64,000 bases of DNA from Halioglobus sp. (lineage in GTDB: Bacteria > Pseudomonadota > Gammaproteobacteria > Pseudomonadales > Halieaceae). Under the pieces are notes generated by a model, which did not search any database, was not told the DNA's origin, and saw nothing but the letters and a program-made list of their open reading frames with translations. The DNA is taken from the NCBI GenBank assembly GCA_002699145.1, contig PABK01000012.1, positions 36,094 to 100,093 of the forward strand. Direction: 5' to 3'. Position 1 is the first letter of the stretch. Each line of letters opens with the position of its first letter. Positions 61,672 through 64,000 of this stretch are shown piece after piece. The position numbers and the translations under genes were made by a program.

Positions 61672-61962
61672 ATGAAGATCCGTCCGCTGTATGACCGCGT
61701 GGTCATTCGTCGCAAAGAAGAGGAAGAAACCACGGCCGGAGGCATCGTCCTGCCCGGTTCCGCCAAGGAAAAGCCCAACCAGGGTGAGGTAGTCGCCGTT
61801 GGCGACGGCAAGGCCCTGGACAACGGCGAGACCCGTCCCGTGGCGGTCAAGGTCGGCGACACGGTCGTGTTCGGCCAGTATGCCGGTAGCAACACCATCG
61901 AGGCCGATGGCGAAGAACTGATCATCATGGGCGAGAGCGAGATCTACGCCGTCGTCGAGTAA
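61672..61962 (+). CDS. groES: Co-chaperonin GroES
   Basis: A 96-residue Gro[15 protein letters not shown] start, mobile loop [13 protein letters not shown] for GroEL binding, and [17 protein letters not shown]. The heptameric lid of the GroEL chamber. ATG at 61672 with GGAG upstream. Controlled by the CIRCE promoter; groEL follows 49 bases later. Confidence 0.98.
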   Translation: MKIRPLYDRVVIRRKEEEETTAGGIVLPGSAKEKPNQGEVVAVGDGKALDNGETRPVAVKVGDTVVFGQYAGSNTIEADGEELIIMGESEIYAVVE

Positions 61963-61996
61963 TCGCCGCACGCCCAATACCTCAACGTACAGTTAG

Positions 61997-63655
<1,659 letters not shown>

Positions 63656-63711
63656 GCTGCCGAGCCCTGTGGGGTGGCGGGCTGTTGGCCTGCCACCCTG
63701 TCGGTTTGAGG

Positions 63712-63743
63712 AAAAGCCCCGCCGTAAGGTGGGGCTTTTTTTG
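63712..63743 (+). terminator. groESL terminator
   Basis: AAAAGCCCCGCC and GGTGGGGCTTTT with loop GTAA, followed by a T-rich run. Confidence 0.88.
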
Positions 63744-63764
63744 TTTTGGCTCTCTGGTCTGGGA

Positions 63765-63874
63765 CGGAAACGCTTTCTGGCCTCTTCGGGGTGGGTTCCC
63801 TGGCCCGGGGCGGAAACGCTTTCTGGCCTCGGAAGGCTGAGATACTCGGCCAGAAAGCGTTTCCGCCCCGGGCC
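63765..63874. repeat. Direct plus 27-bp perfect inverted repeat downstream of groEL
   Basis: The 20-mer CGGAAACGCTTTCTGGCCTC occurs at 63765-63784 and 63811-63830. The second copy is part of an arm at 63802-63828 whose exact 27-base reverse complement lies at 63848-63874, with a 19-base loop. This resembles a REP/BIME-type extragenic palindrome cluster. Confidence 0.88.
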
Positions 63875-64000
63875 TGGAAGCATCGGCTTGGGTATAGAGT
63901 TGTCTGCAGGGGGTCTTCGCGAGGAAACGGCCGCGCGCTGGGAAAAAGCGGCGCTGCACACTACTGGCGGCCCTCCGGGCTGCCCTCGGTCGGTCGCGAG

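Larger units (their letters stand above)
63656..64000. other. Non-coding stretch after groEL with hairpins and repeats
   Basis: Begins with a GGGTGGCGGGC/GCCTGCCACCC-type hairpin, then the terminator at 63712-63743, then the repeat group at 63765-63874. From 63880 to the window end I see no supported gene. Confidence 0.6.

Overview
This 64 kb window is GC-rich and densely coded. It reads as the chromosome of a marine gammaproteobacterium. Supporting signs are an Xps-type type II secretion system (T2SS), FabV, MiaE, GroESL and a proteobacterial version of the steroid C/D-ring pathway. The gene mix would fit Halieaceae (OM60/NOR5-like) bacteria, but that placement is an inference from content, with no database search. 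I see no rRNA, tRNA, CRISPR array, prophage or recognisable transposase.

Region 1 (1-12.1 kb) is housekeeping and hydrolases. It holds the 3' end of a GH13 sucrose/glucosylglycerate phosphorylase-type gene, a GT2-like glycosyltransferase, miaE, fabV with an overlapping metallo-beta-lactamase-fold hydrolase, three alkaline-phosphatase-superfamily exported hydrolases (two lipoproteins and one sulfatase) and an acyl-CoA synthetase.

Region 2 (12.1-27.5 kb) is a single-strand block for degradation of steroid rings C and D (the HIP pathway): fadD3-like ligase, two overlapping Lrp/AsnC regulators, ipdA, ipdB, ipdC, echA20, fadE30, a partner acyl-CoA dehydrogenase, fadA6, an SDR, a second acyl-CoA dehydrogenase pair, ipdF and a further thiolase. 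A 30-bp AT-rich palindrome precedes the block. A 192-bp palindromic element with perfect 30-bp ends sits before the last thiolase.

Region 3 (27.6-47.5 kb) is a T2SS split in two: gspI-J-K-L-M-C/N-D, then gspE-F-G-H. Between the halves lie an NTF2-like lipoprotein, a probably highly expressed acidic exported protein, an exported protein with fifteen Pro-Thr-Asp repeats, a parvulin-type prolyl isomerase and three glycosyltransferases.

Region 4 (47.5-60.6 kb) is a glycan assembly and decoration cluster: further GT2 and GT2-GT4 glycosyltransferases, two sulfotransferase-like proteins, a SAM methyltransferase, two phytanoyl-CoA-dioxygenase-type oxygenases, three related GT2-like proteins and an AmpG-like transporter. 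It contains no flippase, polymerase or ABC exporter. One reading is that regions 3 and 4 together build and decorate a glycan on secreted or surface proteins, with the Pro-Thr-Asp protein as a candidate acceptor. This is the most interesting hypothesis in the window.

Region 5 (60.6-64 kb) holds an alkyltransferase-like DNA repair protein, FxsA, and groES-groEL behind a perfect CIRCE operator. The window ends in a non-coding stretch with a 27-bp perfect inverted repeat.
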